Below, piece after piece: positions 1 to 8,088 of a stretch of 64,000 nucleotides of DNA. The notes below the pieces were generated by a model, which worked only from the letters and a program-made list of their open reading frames with translations, made no database searches and was not told the DNA's origin. The translations under genes and the position numbers were made by a program. The number at the start of each line of letters is the position of its first letter. Within the stretch, counting starts at the first letter, position 1. The stretch comes from AC-49 sp963817035 (lineage in GTDB: Bacteria > Actinomycetota > Thermoleophilia > Solirubrobacterales > Solirubrobacteraceae). Where the stretch lies: the NCBI GenBank assembly GCA_963817035.1, contig CAWFMM010000004.1, forward strand, positions 1,178,001 through 1,242,000. Reading direction: 5' to 3'.

Positions 1-987
1 CGGATCACCCGCCCGCTGTTGATGATCTCGTTCGGACTCCTGGTCCTCGTGCGCCTGCCCGGGTTCGGCATCTCTGTCAACGGCGGCCAGCGCTGGCTCG
101 GCGCCGGCCCGGTGCAGTTCCAGCCGTCGGAGCTGATGAAGCTCGCGCTGATTCTGCACTCGGCGATGCTGCTCGCCGAACGCCCGAACTGCGTGCGCAG
201 GCCCAAGGAGCTGATCCCGGTCGTCGCGGTACCGCTGGCCGCGTGTGCGTTGATCGCGATCCAGCCCGACCTCGGGACGGCGCTGGTCATCGCCTTCACG
301 CTGTGTGCGTTGCTCGTCGCCGCCGGGGTGCCGTTGCGCACGCTGGGCACCGGCCTGCTCGTCGGCGTGGTCGTCGTCGTGCTGTTCGCGCTCGCCGAGC
401 CCTACCGCCGTGCGCGGCTGACCTCGTTCATGGATCCGTGGTCGAGCGGTGACGCGGGCTATCAGGTGCGCCAGGGGCTGATGGCGCTCGGCTCGGGCGG
501 GCTGTTCGGCCGCGGCCTGGGGCAATCCGTGCAGAAGACGGGCTTCCTGCCTGAGGCACACACCGACTACATCCTGGCCGTGATCGGTGAGGAGCTTGGC
601 GCCGTCGGCGTCATGGGGGTGCTCACGCTCTACGGGTTGATGGCGTTCGCCGGCCTGCGCGTGGCCAAGCGTGCGGTCGGGCGCTACGCGAAGCTCGTGG
701 CCGTCGGGATCACCTCGATGATCGTCTGCCAGGCGGCGCTCAACGTCTTCGCCGTGCTCGGGCTGGCGCCGCTGACCGGGGTGCCGTTGCCGTTCATCTC
801 GTACGGCTCAAGCAACCTCGTCGTGCTGCTGGCGGGGATGGGCGTGATGCTGAACATCGCCTCGACCCGCGGGAAGCAGCTGCGTCTCGTGACAGGATCA
901 CGCCCCCATGAGAGTGCTGATCGCAGCCGGCGGGACAGCCGGCCACGTGGTGCCGGCGCTGGCAGTCGCCGACACGCTGCGGGCTGA
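1..987 (+). CDS. ftsW: FtsW-type SEDS peptidoglycan glycosyltransferase, 5' end outside window
   Basis: A SEDS-family polytopic membrane protein that would polymerise lipid II into septal glycan strands. The reading frame is open from base 1, so the N-terminal helices are missing; about 328 residues are visible. Family features seen are the N-G-A/G-x-R-W-like segment 'NGGQRWLG', the 'FQPSEL' motif, the 'QPDLGTA' segment and the 'HTDYILAVIGEELG' loop near the catalytic site, followed by the 'ISYGSSN' helix. FtsW is preferred over RodA because murG, murC, murB, ftsQ and ftsZ follow. The last ~27 codons overlap the start of murG by 80 bases in another frame, which suggests translational coupling. 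Confidence 0.9.
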   Translation, partial: RITRPLLMISFGLLVLVRLPGFGISVNGGQRWLGAGPVQFQPSELMKLALILHSAMLLAERPNCVRRPKELIPVVAVPLAACALIAIQPDLGTALVIAFTLCALLVAAGVPLRTLGTGLLVGVVVVVLFALAEPYRRARLTSFMDPWSSGDAGYQVRQGLMALGSGGLFGRGLGQSVQKTGFLPEAHTDYILAVIGEELGAVGVMGVLTLYGLMAFAGLRVAKRAVGRYAKLVAVGITSMIVCQAALNVFAVLGLAPLTGVPLPFISYGSSNLVVLLAGMGVMLNIASTRGKQLRLVTGSRPHESADRSRRDSRPRGAGAGSRRHAAG

Positions 988-1954
988 CGGCGCGAACGTC
1001 GAGTTCGCCGGGGGAGAGCGCGCCGAGGCGCAGCTCGTGCCGGCCGCGGGCTATGTGCTGCACACGATCGCGGCGGCGGGGCTGAGCCGGACGAACCCGC
1101 TGCGCGCGGCGCGGGCGGCGCTGAAGTCGGTGCGCGGACTGGGGACGGCGCTGGCGCTCGTGCGCCGTTTTCGCCCCGACGTGGTGATGGGCGGTGGGGG
1201 CTACATCGGCGGCACGGTCGGGCTGGCCGCGGTGCTGTTGCGGGTGCCGCTGGTGCTGACCGAGGCCGACTCGCATCTGGGGGTCTCCAATCGGGCGCTG
1301 GCGCGGTTCGCGCGTCGAGTGTGCCTGGCGTTTGAGATCGACGGGCGCACCGGCCCGCGCTACCGCGTGACGGGGCGCCCGGTGCCGGCGCCGGTGATCG
1401 ACCGGGCGGCGGCGCGCGCGGTCTTCGGGCTGGGTCTGGAGGAGACATGCGTGCTCGTGTTCGGCGGCTCGCTCGGTGCGCGGTCGATCAACGAGGCGGC
1501 GATCGAGGCGTTCGCGGGCGCGTCGTTCCGGGTCCTGCACGTGTGCGGCGAGCGCGACGAGCCGGCGCTGCGCGACCGGGTCCTGCGGTCGGGGTACAGC
1601 CTGCTGCCCTACGTCGTCCCGTTCGGCAACGCGCTGGCGGCCGCGGATCTTGCCGTCGCGCGGGCCGGCGGTTCGGTCTTCGAGCTCGCGGCCCATGGCC
1701 TCCCGGCGGTCCTGATCCCCTATCCCCACGCGACGGCCGACCACCAGACCGGCAACGCGCGCTGGATGGCCGACGCCGGCGCCGCGATCGTCGTGCCCGA
1801 CAACGAGCTCACGCCCGCCCGCCTCGCCTCCGAGGTCGGCACCCTGCTCGGCGACCGAGCCCGCCTCGCCGCGATGGCCCGCGCCTCCGCCGGCCTCGCC
1901 CGCCTCTCCGCCGCGCACGACATCGCCGACGAGATCACCTCCGCGGCGGGCTGA
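908..1954 (+). CDS. murG: UDP-GlcNAc:lipid I N-acetylglucosaminyltransferase MurG
   Basis: Transfers GlcNAc from UDP-GlcNAc to lipid I, giving lipid II on the inner face of the membrane. The 348-residue protein has the expected two-domain GT-B layout: an N-terminal glycine loop 'GGTAGHVVPAL' (residues 8-18; most family members read GGTGGH), the membrane-facing 'GGGGYIGG' segment near residue 96, the domain-linking 'VFGGSLGARSIN' stretch and the C-terminal donor site with 'ARAGGSVFELAAHGLPAVLIPYPHA' in its usual order. The ATG at 908 lies inside ftsW and fits the start of homology. It is part of the division/wall cluster. The single Gly-to-Ala change in the first loop is the only deviation noticed. 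Confidence 0.95.
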   Translation: MRVLIAAGGTAGHVVPALAVADTLRADGANVEFAGGERAEAQLVPAAGYVLHTIAAAGLSRTNPLRAARAALKSVRGLGTALALVRRFRPDVVMGGGGYIGGTVGLAAVLLRVPLVLTEADSHLGVSNRALARFARRVCLAFEIDGRTGPRYRVTGRPVPAPVIDRAAARAVFGLGLEETCVLVFGGSLGARSINEAAIEAFAGASFRVLHVCGERDEPALRDRVLRSGYSLLPYVVPFGNALAAADLAVARAGGSVFELAAHGLPAVLIPYPHATADHQTGNARWMADAGAAIVVPDNELTPARLASEVGTLLGDRARLAAMARASAGLARLSAAHDIADEITSAAG

Positions 1955-1957
1955 CGG

Positions 1958-2110
1958 TCAGCGGGCGTGGCTGACGAGCGCCGGGTGCTGGGCGGGCGTG
2001 GGGGTCGTGTCGGCGCGGGCGGCGAGGGCGCCGAGGGCGAGGAAGCAGACGACGACGATCGCGGTGGGAAGGGCCCGCCAGGTGGTCGGCTCGGTGGAAC
2101 GAGGACGCAT
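1958..2110 (-). CDS. small single-pass membrane protein, unknown function
   Basis: A 50-codon frame on the minus strand between murG and the next gene. It starts with ATG and ends with TGA. Almost every third codon position is G or C, as in real genes here, and the translation has one convincing membrane segment (about residues 15-35, 'ALPTAIVVVCFLALGALAA') preceded by a short basic N-terminus and followed by a Thr/Pro/Ala/His-rich tail of about 15 residues. This is what a real small membrane protein would look like. I do not recognise the family. It ends four bases from the murG stop and is convergent with it. A chance ORF cannot be excluded. Confidence 0.5.
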   Translation of the reverse strand: MRPRSTEPTTWRALPTAIVVVCFLALGALAARADTTPTPAQHPALVSHAR

Positions 2111-2173
2111 TCAAGACCTACAACACGTGATCGGGGCGAGAGTTCCGGTGCTCGGTCGTGCGACGATGTCCGA

Positions 2174-2671
2174 ATGGGCGCTTTCGCGGACACGATCGCC
2201 ACGCGCGATGAGCTGCGCGAGCTCTACGCGCAGCCGCAGCAGCGGACGATCGCTTCGGCCGACGGCCTCTGCGAGGTCTCGCCCCGCGGCGGCGCTCCGG
2301 GTTGGGTTGCGGTCCTTGACGAGCATCGTCTGCTCTTACCCGACGACCGCGGAAACAACCGCCTCGACTCGTTGACGAACATCGTCGAGACCGAACAGGT
2401 CGGGCTGCTGTTCCTCGTCCCTGGCCGCCGGGAGACGCTGCGGGTCAACGGTCGCGCGTGGATCACCACCGACGCCGATGTCGTCGCGCAAGCCCCGCTG
2501 AGCGGAAAGGCGCTGATTCGCTCAGGGTTGGGCCAGCCCGAGGACTGGCCGGACATCGACGGACCGGCGCCCTCGACGGAGATGTACACGGACCACATCG
2601 CCGGCGGCATGACGGCCGATCAGATGGACGAAAGCCTGCGCGAGAGCTACACGCAGCGCCTGACGTGGTGA
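2174..2671 (+). CDS. short pyridoxamine-phosphate-oxidase-like (PPOX) flavoprotein, internally shortened
   Basis: Resembles the FMN-dependent PPOX class often labelled 'MSMEG_1061 family': the blocks 'SPRGGAPGWV', 'DDRGNNRLDSLTNI', 'VGLLFLVPGRRETLRVNGRA' and 'GKALIRS' occur in family order. The ATG at 2174 is chosen because the longer frame upstream (from 1967) reads as low-complexity charged sequence. At 165 residues it is clearly shorter than the ~205-215 I recall for the family. Two segments seem absent: one between 'LRELYAQPQQR' and 'TIASADG', the other between 'DADVVAQA' and 'PLSGKAL'. Each would normally carry a beta strand of the split barrel. Both gaps keep the frame, so the gene is intact as an ORF but may be functionally reduced. 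Its 3' end overlaps the GTG of murC. Confidence 0.7.
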   Translation: MGAFADTIATRDELRELYAQPQQRTIASADGLCEVSPRGGAPGWVAVLDEHRLLLPDDRGNNRLDSLTNIVETEQVGLLFLVPGRRETLRVNGRAWITTDADVVAQAPLSGKALIRSGLGQPEDWPDIDGPAPSTEMYTDHIAGGMTADQMDESLRESYTQRLTW

Positions 2672-3936
2672 GACCCGGCCCGTGGGCGGGCCGGACGCTG
2701 CACCTCGTCGGCCTCGGCGGCGCGGGGATGAGCGCGTACGCGCTCGCCGCGCACGAACTCGGCGCGACGGTCAGCGGCTCTGACCGCGCGTGGTCGCCGT
2801 TTGCCCAGCGGCTGCTCGACCAGACCGGCATCAGGGTCAGCGTCGGCCACGACGCCGCAAATGTGCCGCCCGGCACCGATGTCGAGGTCTTCAGCTCGAC
2901 CGCGATCCCGCTCGACAACGAGGAGCGCGTCGCCGCGCGCGAGCGCGGGCTGTCCGAACTGACCCGCACCGAGCTGCTCGGTGAGATCGCGGCGCAGAAA
3001 CGCGTGATCGCGGCCGCCGGTGCTCACGGCAAGACGACGACGACCGCGATGGTCGCCCATGCGCTGCGCGCCTGCGGCCTGCAGCCGAGCTGGCTGATCG
3101 GCGGCGAGGTCCCCGCGCTCGGCGCCAACGCCGGCTGGGGGACGGGCGAGTGGCTGGCCGTCGAGGCCGACGAGTCCGACCGCTCGTTCCTCGCCCTGGC
3201 CCCGGAGATCGCCGTCGTCACGAACATCGAGCTCGACCACCACGCCGTCTTCAACACGCTCCAGGAGCTCGAACAGGCCTACCGCGACTTCCTCTCCCGC
3301 GCCGGTCGCGCGATCGTCACGCCGCCGGTGGCCGAGCTGGCGACCGCGACGCTTGGCGCCGCCAACGTCCAGGTCGTCGGCGAGACGATCGACGGCCTGC
3401 GCGTCCCGGGCGTCCACAACGGATCGAACGCGGCGCTCGCGCTGCACGCCGTGGTCGGCGCCGGCGCCGACCACGACACCGCGCTCGCGGCACTGCGCGA
3501 CTTCAGCGGCGCTGCTCGGCGCTTCGATGAGGTCGGCCGCAGCGCCGCCGGTGCGCTGATCGTCGACGACTACGCGCACCATCCGACCGAGATCGCCGCG
3601 ACGATCGCCGCGGCGCGAACCCGCACCACGAACCGCGTGCTCGCCGTCTTCCAGCCGCACCTCTACTCGCGTACCAAGGAGCTCCTGGACGAGTTCGGCG
3701 CCGCGCTCGCCGATGCCGACGCGGTCTGGGTGCTCGACATCTACCCGGCGCGAGAACGCGCGCAGGACTTCCCCGGGGTCAGCGGCCGGCTCGTCGCCGA
3801 CGCGGCGGGCGGGCATTACGTCGCCACGTTCGCCGAGGCCGTCGAGGAGCTCGACCACGAGCTGCGCGACGGCGACCTGTGCCTCGTCATGGGCGCCGGC
3901 GACATCACCGAGCTCGCCCGGAGCCTCGTCGCGTGA
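2668..3936 (+). CDS. murC: UDP-N-acetylmuramate--L-alanine ligase
   Basis: Cytoplasmic Mur ligase that adds L-Ala to UDP-MurNAc using ATP. The N-terminal Rossmann motif 'HLVGLGGAGMSAYA', the ATP loop 'GAHGKTTTTAMVAHAL', the 'EADESDRSF' segment, 'NIELDHH' and the C-terminal 'DDYAHHPTEIAATI' and 'FQPHLYSRT' blocks are all present. The GTG at 2668 overlaps the preceding TGA (GTGA) and leaves a normal N-terminus of 10 residues before the Rossmann loop, giving 422 residues, at the short end of the family. The frame is open further upstream, but that part is a shadow of the flavoprotein gene. It overlaps murB by four bases. Confidence 0.94.
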   Translation: MRPGPWAGRTLHLVGLGGAGMSAYALAAHELGATVSGSDRAWSPFAQRLLDQTGIRVSVGHDAANVPPGTDVEVFSSTAIPLDNEERVAARERGLSELTRTELLGEIAAQKRVIAAAGAHGKTTTTAMVAHALRACGLQPSWLIGGEVPALGANAGWGTGEWLAVEADESDRSFLALAPEIAVVTNIELDHHAVFNTLQELEQAYRDFLSRAGRAIVTPPVAELATATLGAANVQVVGETIDGLRVPGVHNGSNAALALHAVVGAGADHDTALAALRDFSGAARRFDEVGRSAAGALIVDDYAHHPTEIAATIAAARTRTTNRVLAVFQPHLYSRTKELLDEFGAALADADAVWVLDIYPARERAQDFPGVSGRLVADAAGGHYVATFAEAVEELDHELRDGDLCLVMGAGDITELARSLVA

Positions 3937-4823
3937 ACATCCGCCACGACGAGCCGATGGCGAAGTTGACCACGGTGCGCACCGGCGGACCGGCTGAGCA
4001 CTTCGCACGGCCCACAACGACGGCGCAGCTGGCTGAGCTGCTGGCCTGGGCATCCGCGGAAGGCCACACGATCAACGTCGTCGGGTCGGGCTCGAACCTG
4101 CTCGTCGCCGATGAGGGCGTCGAAGGTCTCGTCCTCAAGCTCGACGGCGAGCTCGCGGCGACCCAGCGCGACGGCGACCACGGACTGATCTGCGGCGGCG
4201 GCGCGCGGCTGCCCGCGGTCAGCGCTCAGGCCGCGCGTGACGGGCTCAGCGGGATCGAGTTCGGGGTCAACATCCCCGGGACGGTCGGCGGCGCGGTGCG
4301 GATGAACGCCAACGCCTACGGGGGCGAGCTCGCGCGGGCACTTACGTGGGTCGAGATCGTCGACCGCAGCGGCGCTCGGCGCCGCGGGCCTCACGAGCTT
4401 GGCTTCGCCTACCGCCGTTCGAACCTCGGACCGGGGGAGATCGTCGCCCGCGCCGCGTTCGCCCTGTCTCCGGCCGATCCCGAGACGGTCAAGGCGACGC
4501 TGGCGCAGCTGCGCGCCCAGCGCCATGCGGCGCAGCCGTCGGGGATCAAGACGTTCGGCTCGACGTTCAAGAACCCCGACGATCCGCGCGCCGACGGACG
4601 GACCGCGGGGCTGCTGTTGTCGGAGGCCGGATGCAACGGATTGACGGTCGGCGGCGCCCGGTTCGCCGACAAGCACGCGAACTTCGTCGAGAACATGGGG
4701 ACCGCGACGACCGCCGACATCGTCGCGCTGATGGCCGCGGGCCGGCGTCGGGTGCACGAGCGCTTCGGTGTGTGGCTGGAGCCCGAGGTTCAGGTGCTCG
4801 GTCCCGTGCACTTCCCCTGGTAG
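3933..4823 (+). CDS. murB: UDP-N-acetylenolpyruvoylglucosamine reductase
   Basis: FAD/NADPH-dependent reduction of UDP-GlcNAc-enolpyruvate to UDP-MurNAc in the cytoplasm. The 296-residue protein shows the FAD-binding 'VVGSGSNLLVAD' block, 'GIEFGVNIPGTVGGAVRMNANAYGGE', and the 'FGSTFKNP' segment containing the Ser that protonates the intermediate. It lacks the extra type I loop, so it is the shorter type II enzyme. The GTG start at 3933 forms a GTGA overlap with murC. It is out of usual pathway order (acts before MurC) but sits in the common murC-murB-ftsQ arrangement. Confidence 0.95.
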   Translation: MNIRHDEPMAKLTTVRTGGPAEHFARPTTTAQLAELLAWASAEGHTINVVGSGSNLLVADEGVEGLVLKLDGELAATQRDGDHGLICGGGARLPAVSAQAARDGLSGIEFGVNIPGTVGGAVRMNANAYGGELARALTWVEIVDRSGARRRGPHELGFAYRRSNLGPGEIVARAAFALSPADPETVKATLAQLRAQRHAAQPSGIKTFGSTFKNPDDPRADGRTAGLLLSEAGCNGLTVGGARFADKHANFVENMGTATTADIVALMAAGRRRVHERFGVWLEPEVQVLGPVHFPW

Positions 4824-4854
4824 GGACCGGGGCGCGCGTGTCGAATCCCGAACG

Positions 4855-5622
4855 GTGACCGTTCGCAGCGCCGTCCTGCCGCGCTCGCTTTCCCTGGGCC
4901 GCATGCGCGTCCCGGGCCCCCGCGCGCTGATCGCGGTCGTTGCCGTGCTGGGGGTCATCGGTGGCGGCTGGCTGTGGCTGCGCGACTCGCCGCTCGTCTC
5001 GGTCGACCACGTGACGGTCACCGGGCTGCATGGCCCCGACGCGGCGCGCATCCGGCAGGCCCTGGCGATGACCGCCGGCGATATGACGACCCTCGATGTT
5101 GACGCCGGCACACTGCGCAGCGTCGTCGAGCCGTACTCCGCCGTCGCGGGGATCTCGATCCACGCACACCCGCCGCACGGCCTGACGATCGCCGTGCGGA
5201 TGAACGTCGCGGTCGCCGCCGCGACCTACAACGGGCAGTCGGTGGCGATCGGCGCCGACGGGCAATTGCTGAGCGGGGTCTCAAGTCTCCACGTCCCGTC
5301 GATCCAGGTCCCGGTGCCGCCCGCCGGCCGGGCGCTGCGTGATCAGCGCACGCTGGAGAAGGTGGCGCTCGCGGCTGCCGCTCCCGATGCGCTGCGCAGT
5401 CATGTCGTCGACATCTGGCACGGCTCGCGCGGGTTGGGCGTCCGGCTGCGCAACGGCCCGGACCTCTACTTCGGAACGACCGACCGCCTGAGGGCCAAGT
5501 GGGCTGCGGTGAGCCGCGTCCTGGCCGATCCGACGTCGGCCGGAGCGACCTATCTCGACGTCACGGTGCCCGAGCGAGTGGGGGCCGGAGGGCTCGAGCC
5601 GACGACAACTCTCAACCCGTAG
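4855..5622 (+). CDS. ftsQ: cell division protein FtsQ/DivIB
   Basis: Bitopic divisome protein linking cytoplasmic and periplasmic division factors. The 255-residue product has a basic N-terminus, one membrane segment ('ALIAVVAVLGVIGGGWLWL', about residues 23-41) and then a POTRA-like region starting 'SVDHVTVTGLHGPDAARIRQAL', followed by an FtsQ-type beta domain ending near 'YLDVTVPERV'. The GTG at 4855 gives a reasonable basic leader; an internal ATG at 4903 is a possible alternative. It follows murB by 31 bases and is followed by a hairpin that could end the transcript. Confidence 0.85.
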   Translation: MTVRSAVLPRSLSLGRMRVPGPRALIAVVAVLGVIGGGWLWLRDSPLVSVDHVTVTGLHGPDAARIRQALAMTAGDMTTLDVDAGTLRSVVEPYSAVAGISIHAHPPHGLTIAVRMNVAVAAATYNGQSVAIGADGQLLSGVSSLHVPSIQVPVPPAGRALRDQRTLEKVALAAAAPDALRSHVVDIWHGSRGLGVRLRNGPDLYFGTTDRLRAKWAAVSRVLADPTSAGATYLDVTVPERVGAGGLEPTTTLNP

Positions 5623-5644
5623 TCGAACCCTTCAGAATCGCCGG

Positions 5645-5670
5645 CCCTCGAGTGCGCATCGAGGGTTCTT
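5645..5670 (+). terminator. hairpin after ftsQ, weak intrinsic terminator
   Basis: Perfect 7-bp arms CCCTCGA (5645-5651) and TCGAGGG (5659-5665) enclose a GTGCGCA loop, and TTCTT follows directly. It starts 23 bases after the ftsQ stop and precedes the ftsZ promoter, so it could separate ftsZ from the mur genes. The T-tract is short, so termination may be partial. Confidence 0.5.
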
Positions 5671-5676
5671 CAAACT

Positions 5677-5690
5677 GCAACGCACGTTGC
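5677..5690. promoter_or_regulatory. palindrome upstream of the ftsZ promoter
   Basis: GCAACGCACGTTGC has perfect 6-bp arms (GCAACG/CGTTGC) around a 2-base centre. It lies 15 bases upstream of the proposed -35 of ftsZ, a position suited to an activator or repressor site. No regulator can be named from the sequence. Confidence 0.35.
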
Positions 5691-5705
5691 GCACTAGGAT
5701 TCGCA

Positions 5706-5735
5706 TTGACAGGCCACGAACGGCGGCCGTACGGT
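5706..5735 (+). promoter_or_regulatory. probable ftsZ promoter
   Basis: A perfect TTGACA -35 (5706-5711) is followed after 18 bases by TACGGT (5730-5735), which fits the actinobacterial TAnnnT -10. Transcription would begin near 5742, leaving a leader of about 80 bases before the ATG at 5821. It is the only clear two-box housekeeping promoter seen; most others in the window have only a -10 box. Confidence 0.6.
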
Positions 5736-5820
5736 GCGTTCTGGCCCTACAGCCGTATTCGTCCTGCACGGACGAAAAGCTCAACGCTAACTTCAGGGTC
5801 GGACGGGAACACACCACATC

Positions 5821-6906
5821 ATGGACACGGGCAGTTATCTCGCGGTGATCAAGGTCGTCGGCGTCGGCGGCGGCGGCACCAACGCCGTGAATCGGATGGT
5901 CGATGCGGGCCTCCACGGCGTGGAGTTCGTCGCGGCGAACACCGACGCGCAGTCCCTGCAGATGTGCGAGGCCGACATCAAGCTCAACATCGGCCACGAG
6001 CTGACCAAGGGCCTCGGCGCCGGCGCCAACCCGGACGTCGGCTTCGGCGCGGCGGCCGAGTCGCGCGATGACATCAAGGAGGCGCTGAAGGGCGCCGACA
6101 TGGTGTTCGTCACCGCGGGCGAGGGCGGCGGTACGGGTACCGGTGCCGCACCGGTGATCGCCGAGATCGCCAAGAACGAGATCGGCGCGCTGACCGTCGG
6201 TGTCGTCACGCGGCCGTTCGAGTTCGAAGGAACCCAGCGTGCGCGAAAGGCCGAGGAAGGCATCGAGCGCCTGCGCGAGGTCGTCGACACGCTGATCATC
6301 ATCCCCAACGAGAAGCTGCTGGCGGTCGTCGAGCGCCGCACGACGATCCTCGAGGCGTTCCGCGAGGCCGACGACGTCCTGCGCCAGGGCATCCAGGGCA
6401 TCACCGACCTGATCACGATCCCCGGCCTGATCAACCTCGACTTCGCCGACGTGCGCACGATCATGTCCGACGCGGGCAGCGCCCTGATGGGCATCGGCGT
6501 CGCCGCCGGCGAACAGCGTGCGGCCGAGGCGGCCAAGCTCGCGATCTCGAGCCCGCTGCTCGAGGAGTCGGTCGAGGGCGCCACCGGCATCCTGCTCAAC
6601 ATCACCGGCGGTCGCGACCTCGGCCTGTTCGAGGTCAACGAGGCGGCCGAGATCATCCAGGGCGCCTCGGATCCGAACGCGAACATCATCTTCGGCGCGG
6701 TGCTCGACAACGACCTCTCCGACGAGGTCCGCGTGACCGTCATCGCGACGGGCTTCGATCACGGCCGCGCGCGTCCGCGCTCGGCCCGCGAGGAGACCCG
6801 TCGCACCGCCGCCGAGCGCGATCGGCGCCCGACCGTCGGCCCGACGGAGCGCACCTCGCTCGAGATCGCCGACGACGAGATCGACATCCCGCCGTTCCTG
6901 CGTTAG
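5821..6906 (+). CDS. ftsZ: cell division GTPase FtsZ
   Basis: Tubulin-like GTPase forming the Z ring. The 361-residue protein shows 'VVGVGGGGTNAVNRM' at the N-terminus, the tubulin signature 'GEGGGTGTGAAP' (about residues 100-111), the T7 synergy segment 'GLINLDFADVRTIM' and a short Arg-rich linker leading to the C-terminal peptide 'DDEIDIPPFLR', the docking site for partners such as FtsA, ZipA or SepF-type anchors. The linker is only ~35 residues. It has its own promoter about 85 bases upstream in addition to any read-through from ftsQ. Confidence 0.98.
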   Translation: MDTGSYLAVIKVVGVGGGGTNAVNRMVDAGLHGVEFVAANTDAQSLQMCEADIKLNIGHELTKGLGAGANPDVGFGAAAESRDDIKEALKGADMVFVTAGEGGGTGTGAAPVIAEIAKNEIGALTVGVVTRPFEFEGTQRARKAEEGIERLREVVDTLIIIPNEKLLAVVERRTTILEAFREADDVLRQGIQGITDLITIPGLINLDFADVRTIMSDAGSALMGIGVAAGEQRAAEAAKLAISSPLLEESVEGATGILLNITGGRDLGLFEVNEAAEIIQGASDPNANIIFGAVLDNDLSDEVRVTVIATGFDHGRARPRSAREETRRTAAERDRRPTVGPTERTSLEIADDEIDIPPFLR

Positions 6907-6988
6907 ACCGGTCCGGCACGGTCACCCTGACGGGACTCGTTCCACGCAGCAACCGCCTGGCGTCACAGAGCTGACGAGGAGCGTCCGC

Positions 6989-6994
6989 TAGCCT
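6989..6994 (+). promoter_or_regulatory. leaderless -10 box for gcvT (TAGCCT)
   Basis: TAGCCT sits 8 bases before the GTG of gcvT. It matches the TAnnnT form seen at the same distance before many transcription units in the window, which implies an mRNA beginning at or next to the start codon. No -35 is evident. Confidence 0.5.
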
Positions 6995-7002
6995 CAGCAG
7001 CC

Positions 7003-8085
7003 GTGGCCTTCGACGCTCGGATCCTGCGCCGCACCGCGCTGTATGACCGCCATGTCGCGGCCGGCGCCCGCCTGACCCCGTTCGCGGGCTGGGAGATGCC
7101 GGTTCGCTATGGCTCGATCGGCGAGGAGCACTTGGCGGTCCGTGGCGCGTGCGGCGTCTTCGACGTCTCGCACATGGGCGAGATCGAGACCTCCGGACCG
7201 CAGGCGATGGACTTCCTGCGCCACGTGTTGAGCAACGATCCGGCTCCGATGGCGGTCGGCGATTCGCTCTACGCGGTGCTCTGCACGCCCGACGGCGGGG
7301 TGATCGACGACGGGATCACCTACCGCCTCGACGACGATCGCTACCTGACCGTGACCAACGCGTCGAACCACGAGGTCGACTTCGCGTGGTTCGTCGAGCA
7401 TGCCGCCGATTTCGACGTCGAGGTCACCGACGTGGCAGGCGACTACGCGATGCTCGCAGTCCAGGGGCCGCTCGCGCGCGAAATCGTCCAGGCGATCTCC
7501 GACCGTCCGCTACCGGACCGCAAGCACGCCGGCACGCGGACGATGCTCGGCCGCGAGGTGCTCGTCTGTGGCACCGGCTACACGGGCGAGGACGGCGTCG
7601 AGCTTCTGTTCGCACCCCAGGACGCGCCCGTGATCTGGGACGAGCTTGTGCGCCGCGGCGCCAAGCCGGTCGGACTTGGCGCCCGCGACACGCTGCGCAC
7701 CGAGGCGTGCCTGGCTCTGTACGGCAACGAGCTCTCGCGCGACGGAGGTCCAATCGAGGCCGGCCTGGGTTGGTGCTGCAAGGAGGAGACCGGATTCATC
7801 GGCTCCGCGGCCGTTGCGGCGGTCCGGGCCGCGGGTCCTGCCGAGAAGCTCGTCGCGTTCACGCTGAGCGGCCGCGGCATAGCGCGCCACGGCGACCCGA
7901 TCGTCGGTGGCGGCACGGTGACCAGCGGGACGCTGAGCCCAAGTCTGGATATCGGGATCGGCATGGCCTACGTGCCGGCGCAGCGCGCGGCCGTGGGCAC
8001 GGCGCTCCAGATCGACGTGCGAGGTACCCTGCGCGACGCAGTCGTCGCGGCGCGGCCGCTTGTCAGTCCGACCAAGGAGACGTGA
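7003..8085 (+). CDS. gcvT: glycine cleavage system T protein (aminomethyltransferase)
   Basis: Moves the methylene group from aminomethyl-lipoyl-GcvH to tetrahydrofolate, releasing ammonia. The 360-residue protein has the GcvT folate-binding fold: 'LTPFAGWEMPVRYGS' near the N-terminus, 'GVFDVSHMGEIE', and 'GTGYTGEDGVELL' followed by 'GLGARDTLRTEACLALYGNEL', all in the family order. The GTG at 7003 is supported by the -10 box 8 bases upstream and the position of homology. It opens a four-gene operon gcvT-gcvH-gcvPA-gcvPB with gaps of 3 bases or less. No glycine riboswitch fits, because the upstream region is short and the transcript appears leaderless. Confidence 0.95.
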   Translation: MAFDARILRRTALYDRHVAAGARLTPFAGWEMPVRYGSIGEEHLAVRGACGVFDVSHMGEIETSGPQAMDFLRHVLSNDPAPMAVGDSLYAVLCTPDGGVIDDGITYRLDDDRYLTVTNASNHEVDFAWFVEHAADFDVEVTDVAGDYAMLAVQGPLAREIVQAISDRPLPDRKHAGTRTMLGREVLVCGTGYTGEDGVELLFAPQDAPVIWDELVRRGAKPVGLGARDTLRTEACLALYGNELSRDGGPIEAGLGWCCKEETGFIGSAAVAAVRAAGPAEKLVAFTLSGRGIARHGDPIVGGGTVTSGTLSPSLDIGIGMAYVPAQRAAVGTALQIDVRGTLRDAVVAARPLVSPTKET

Positions 8086-8088
8086 TCG

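Noticed and set aside
1967..2173. N-terminal extension of the PPOX flavoprotein
   Set aside because: The upstream in-frame sequence is Gly/Glu/Arg-rich, overlaps the opposing small membrane gene, and does not match the family.
6907..7002. Glycine riboswitch before gcvT
   Set aside because: The gap is only 96 bases, the aptamer core is not visible, and the -10 box adjoins the start codon.
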